Assembly: GCA_947044405.1 (NCBI GenBank)
Contig: CAMRHE010000076.1
Location: 5,748,001 to 5,812,000 of the forward strand
DNA length: 64,000 bases
DNA from: Leptodactylus fallax
Lineage: Eukaryota > Chordata > Amphibia > Anura > Leptodactylidae
Direction: 5' to 3'
Positions 60,108 to 64,000 of the stretch are shown here, piece after piece (the stretch's first letter is position 1; every line of letters begins with the position of its first letter). The position numbers were made by a program, and so were the translations under genes. The notes under the pieces are model-generated. The model saw nothing but the letters and a program-made list of their open reading frames with translations, was not told the origin of the DNA and made no database searches.

Positions 60108-60214
60108 AAAAGAAGCACTCCAAAGTAGTGAAAAAGAATTGATGTGAATTTATTCCAAGAACTACGTGGTACCCTTTTACATGGTGCTGCTCTAAATACT
60201 ATTTGTTTTAGATT

Positions 60215-60263
<49 letters not shown>

Positions 60264-60352
60264 CACTGTACACAGACTGATAAGATAAAATAGATACATA
60301 TGATACAAGACAGACAATAGATAATAGGAAGACTTTGTACATAGATAGATAT

Positions 60353-60394
<42 letters not shown>

Positions 60395-60395
60395 T
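59880..60395. repeat. (GATA)n microsatellite with minisatellite units
   Basis: Pure GATA runs at about 60060-60103, 60214-60253 and 60356-60392 alternate with units of the form ACACTGTACACA-ACTGATATAAGA-TAGATAG, seen five or six times with variation. A short unrelated piece (60104-60212) separates two blocks. Confidence 0.93.
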
Positions 60396-61465
60396 GTGCA
60401 TAATAATAACTTTCCAGGTTTCTATCTATTAAATCCTATACCTTGCAGTCCTTGGTCTGCAAAGTGTTAACAATGCCAGTGCCGTATCAAAACTTAGCTA
60501 CAAAATTCTATAAAGACTTTAGTAATCACAGTAAAGTTGTCTTCTTTCAAAGCCTCATGTAAAACATCAGATAAAGAAGATTTCTTATTACCCAAGAAGC
60601 CAGGATGTTCCTGAATAGTGGGAATATCGTTACGAAATTGCATGCTACAACATCTGTCATCACCGCGGTGTTGAAAACAAAATTACTGATCTAAGTTGGC
60701 TGCTGCATCCCCTTGGGGGAAAATGGATGGATATCTAATCAATTTTTTTTCTTTTATTCATTTCTTTTTGAATAATAAGGGTGCAGCTGCTTTTGCAAAA
60801 TGAAGTCAGCAGAGACTAAGGGAAATGATGAAGAAAGACACAAGGCTCCACCTGACCTCAGATCCCTTTATATTCTATAATTAACTACAACTTCCTGGCT
60901 GAAACGGTTCCATCTCAGACTCCCACCCAAAAGCCCCCACGTTATAGTCAACTTGAAGTCGTCACACATCTATCGATCCTTCTGTAGTTCTACCAAACAA
61001 TTTCGCTTGCCCATCTGCTTAGAGATGAAGAAAATACTTCATGAAAAATGGCCTGCGTCTCGGAGATTTCCTGCAGAAAAGTTGTTTAGAAGAAATCTGA
61101 AGGGCATAGGAGTCGTTGATAATGATAATCTGTCTTCGCTTCGCACTTATTCTCTCTGATTCTCTCCGCAGAGTTTGTTAAAATATTTTAAGAGGTAAGT
61201 TTTTGAAGAATGACATTTTCAATGTCAATGGAGTTTACATTCTCATAGGTGTTCTAAGCTTCTATAGCATGGCGGCAATGCGGCCTGTTCAATTATTGAG
61301 GGGGGCAAAGTATTAGGAACAATAGGAATTTTTTCATACACAAAAAATATCATTCTTAAAGGGGCAGTAAATACAGCATCCCAGTGGAAACTGCTAAACT
61401 CATGTTTGTACTGTTTAGTGCCAAAGTGTACATAGTTTTGTATCTTAATCTATAGGTTTTTCCCT
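60396..61465. other. Non-repetitive stretch with a possible microexon
   Basis: No repeats recognised until TTAA at 61465. It contains the acceptor-donor pair described at 61172-61194. Confidence 0.4.
61172..61194 (+). other. Possible 23-nt microexon
   Basis: A pyrimidine-rich tract TTATTCTCTCTGATTCTCTC-CGCAG ends at 61171 and a perfect donor GTAAGT begins at 61195. One of three frames is open (SLLKYFK). The length is not a multiple of three. Chance pairing of splice-like signals is quite possible. Confidence 0.25.
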
Positions 61466-62285
61466 TAAAGGGAATCTGTCAGGTCAATTTGGGACACTAA
61501 ATCACCCACAGGACCTTATGGACAAGGGGTTTAGTGTCTCAAATATTTGTGCCCTCATGTAAAAAAAAACCAAAAAAAATCTTTATACTTAACTAGAGAT
61601 GAGCCCGATGAGTCCTCAGTAAAGATCTGGAGCGGCGGGCGAGGGGAATACAGCGGCATGGTATTACAGATGGGCGAACCTCCAAGGATTCGTGTTGTCC
61701 CGTGTTCAGGCAAAGTGATCCTCTGGCTCGTTTCAGTTCATACTTATTCGGATAATAAAAAGTGAAATTATTATATTCTAGGGTCTCTTCAGACCCCAGA
61801 GTATAATAGGTGGAGGCCCAGGGGAGGTGACAAAAACAAAAAACATTTAAACTCACCTTCCGTTACCTCTTTTGGGCCTCCACATGGCGTCTGTTGCTCT
61901 TGTGTCACGTCATCCGCCCTGGGTCACTGCTGCGTCCTGTGAATGGGCCACAACAGTGACAGAGTTCTGGACGCCACGCCACTAATACATTAGTGGCAAT
62001 AACACAGGGCAAGGTGAGATTTCAGTATAGCTCCTATCCCTGTCACTCAAAGAAGAGAGAGGGGGAAGGAAGGCATACTAGAACAGTGTAGGGCACAGTA
62101 TTTTGGAGCAATGGAGCTGCTCATAGTGCTCCAGACTCCTCATTTGCATATTATAAGATGAATGAATATCTTGAAAACAGAGACATTAATTTTTATGGGG
62201 AAAAAGATGTAACATCCAGGTGAGCCTGACCTTCCTATGTTGCTGGTTTAATATGCTTCACCCTAGTGATTCCTTTTAAGACGGT
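61466..62285. mobile_element. TTAA-type MITE interrupted by hAT-like sequence
   Basis: Left end TTAAAGGGAATCTGTCAGGTC (TTAA near 61465); distal part CCAGGTGAGCCTGACCTTCC and ATTCCTTTTAAGAC looks like its decayed right end. Between them, 61594 (TAGAGATGAGCCC) and 61667 (CAGATGGGCGAACCTCC) are hAT-like starts. They are followed by the family hairpin TTATATTCTAGGGTCTCTTC / AGACCCCAGAGTATAAT and TCACCTTCCGTTACCTC. Confidence 0.6.
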
Positions 62286-62436
62286 CTGTACAACTGTAAG
62301 TGGGGAGATCTGAGCCATTAGTAGAGTCCAGCCAACAAGTTCTGGCATTTGAGAGGAGACTGGGAGTCTTCTTCCAGCTTCCATAGAAGAAGATTGCATG
62401 AGTGTGGATCTAAAGCCGAACTACTGCAACTGCATG
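62286..62436. other. Short unassigned interval
   Basis: No supported feature. It may be the far part of the element carrying satellite array B. Confidence 0.35.
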
Positions 62437-63714
62437 TAGTAGTGTATAACACTGTCAGTGCTCCTAGTAACCTATCTATAAAACATAGTGTAAAACACTG
62501 TCAGGGCTCCAGGAACCTGCTTATTAAACATAGTGTAGAATACTGTCAGGGCTATGTTTTATAGATAGGTTCCTAGGAGCCCTGACAGTGTTCTACACTA
62601 TGTTTTATAGATAGTTTCCTAGGAGCCCTGACAGTGTTCTACACTATGTTTTATAGATAGGTTCCTAGGTATCCTGACAGTGTTCTACACTATGTTTTAT
62701 AGATAGGTTCCTAGGAGCCCTGACAGTGTTCTACACTATGTTTTATAGATAGGTTCCTAGGAGCCCTGACAGTGTTCTACACTATGTTTTATAGATAGGT
62801 TCCTAGGAGCTCTGACAGTATTCTACACAATGTTTTATAGATAGGTTCCTAGGAGCCCTGACAGTGTCATATGCTATGTTTTATAGATAGGTTCCTCGGA
62901 GCCCTGACAGTGCTATACACTATGTTTTATAGATAGGTTCCTAGGAGCCCTAAGAGTGTTCTACACTATGTTTTATAGATTGGTTCCTAGGAGCCCTGAC
63001 AGTGTTCTACACTATGTTTTATAGATAGGTTCCTAGGTAGCCCTAAGAGTGTTCTACACTATGTTTTATAGATAGGTTCCTAGGTATCCTGACAGTGTTC
63101 TACACTATGTTTTATAGATAGGTTCCTAGAAGTCCTGACAGTGTTCTACACTATGTTTTATAGATAGGTTCCTAGGAGCCCTAAGAGTGTTCTACACTAA
63201 GTTTTTATAGATTGGTTCCTAGGAGCCCTGACAGTGTTCTACACTATGTTTTATAGATAGGTTCCTAGGAGCCCTAAGAATGTTCTACACTATGTTTTAT
63301 AGATAGGTTCCTAGGTATCCTGACAGTGTTGTACACTATGTTTTATAGATAGGTTCCTAGGAGCCCTGACAATGTTCTACACTATGTTTTATAGATAGGT
63401 TCCTAGGAGCCCTGACAGTGTTCTACACTATGTTTTATAGATAGGTTCCTAGGAGCCCTAAGAGTGTTCTACACTATATTTTATAGATAGGTTCCTAGGA
63501 GCCCTGACAGTGTTCTACACTATGTTTTATAGATAGGTTCCTAGGAGCCCTGACAGTGTTCTACACTATGTTTTATAGATAGGTTCCTAGGAGCCCTGAC
63601 AGTGTTCTACACTATGTTTTATAGATAGGTTCCTAGGAGCCCTAAGAGTGTTCTACACTATGTTTTATAGATAGGTTCCTAGGAGCCCTGACAGTGTTCT
63701 ACACTATGTTTAAG
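62437..63714. repeat. 46-bp satellite array B, inverted about 62551
   Basis: The same 46-bp unit as array A. Units at 62437-62550 (about 2.5) run in the orientation of array A. From 62551 to 63714 about 25 units run in the opposite orientation (CTATGTTTTATAGATAGG, TTCCTAGGAGCC, CTGACAGTGTTCTACA). Variant units (CCCTAAGAGTG, TATCCTGACAGTG) recur at multiples of 46 bp, suggesting local amplification. Confidence 0.95.
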
Positions 63715-63823
63715 CCAATTTAAGGTGTGGTTTGCAACAAACTTCATTGACCGAAATCAAATATTGGACCCAAGCCACCAGAACCCAAAATGAAACAAAT
63801 CCTGAGAGGTTCGTCCATCTCTA
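63715..63823 (-). mobile_element. hAT-like end flanking satellite array B
   Basis: On the minus strand: TTAGAGATGGACGAACCTCT, CAGGATTTGTTTCATTTTGG, then CCTTAAATTGGCTTAAACAT leading into the satellite. The same order occurs at 29460-29540, with about 50 bp missing there. Confidence 0.82.
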
Positions 63824-64000
63824 ATTGTCACTGATCTATGTTAATAGCCCCCCTTGTACCCTAACCTTTTTTCCCTGACATAGCCTAAATGAACAATGGC
63901 CAAACATTCACTTTAAAAAGTCAATTCTCCTAAAACCTCTTGGAGGCTCCTGCAAAAAAGGAAGAGTGGAGTCCTAGAAGAATGGGTAAATCTCCTGGGC
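63824..64000. other. Window end, nothing recognised
   Basis: No supported feature. Confidence 0.4.

Noticed and set aside
61604..61625. Another possible hammerhead (CCCGATGAGTCCTCAGTAAAG)
   Set aside because: The short hairpin and GATGAGTCC look tempting, but the box is CCGATGA rather than CUGANGA, GAAA is absent (GTAAAG), and no cleavage site or closing stem I follows.

Overview
This window looks like non-coding DNA from a large-genome vertebrate, most likely a frog or toad. It is AT-rich. It carries a vertebrate-type Tc1 element, decayed mariner copies, a tRNA-derived SINE, many short foldback elements of kinds I associate with anuran genomes, and long GATA/CTAT and AT microsatellites. There is no bacterial-style gene density and I recognise no host protein-coding gene. 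The species call is inference from repeat character, not from a marker gene. || The only convincing long reading frame is a Tc1-family transposase at 18881-19837. It lies in a nearly intact 1632-bp transposon (18499-20130) with 108-bp outer inverted repeats that differ at one base, inner direct repeats (IR/DR layout) and a TA duplication. A C-terminal frameshift probably disables it. It sits inside an older dispersed repeat whose uninterrupted relative is at about 15.58-15.89 kb. Three further relics of the same superfamily are present: an internally deleted Tc1 at 40.57-41.10 kb, a mariner-like pseudogene at 46.4-46.9 kb, and a 954-bp mariner-like pseudogene with both ends at 50.98-51.94 kb. 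|| The rest is a mosaic of short non-autonomous elements. A hAT-like family has YAGAGATG ends and 8-bp duplications (best copies 36036-36439 and 56466-56879; about ten copies in all). TTAA-flanked families with AGGGGTTGT, AGGGAGTCTGT or AGAGGACCTTT ends occur at 0.8-1.6, 10.8, 20.3, 26.8, 45.3 and 57.1 kb. PIF/Harbinger-like elements with GGTTCACACT-type ends and TWA duplications occur at 54.0 and 55.3 kb, with relatives at 16.6, 22.3, 43.0 and 44.9 kb. A 46-bp satellite appears at 29.5 kb and, in inverted orientation, at 62.4-63.7 kb. In both places it is embedded in the same hAT-like flank. || Three copies of another dispersed repeat (13.2, 27.4 and 28.3 kb) carry the layout of a type I hammerhead ribozyme: a CUGANGA-like box, a short hairpin, a GAAA-like box, then UC and a closing stem. 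Each copy has core substitutions expected to inactivate it. Long stretches without recognisable repeats (6.7-10.8, 28.5-29.4, 32.5-34.5, 41.1-43.0, 52.1-53.9, 57.1-59.8 and 60.4-61.46 kb) are probably intronic or intergenic. Within them, 52562-52637 is the best candidate for a host exon and 61172-61194 a weaker microexon candidate. The block at 48858-49444 has a composition unlike anything around it and may be an assembly or sequencing artefact.
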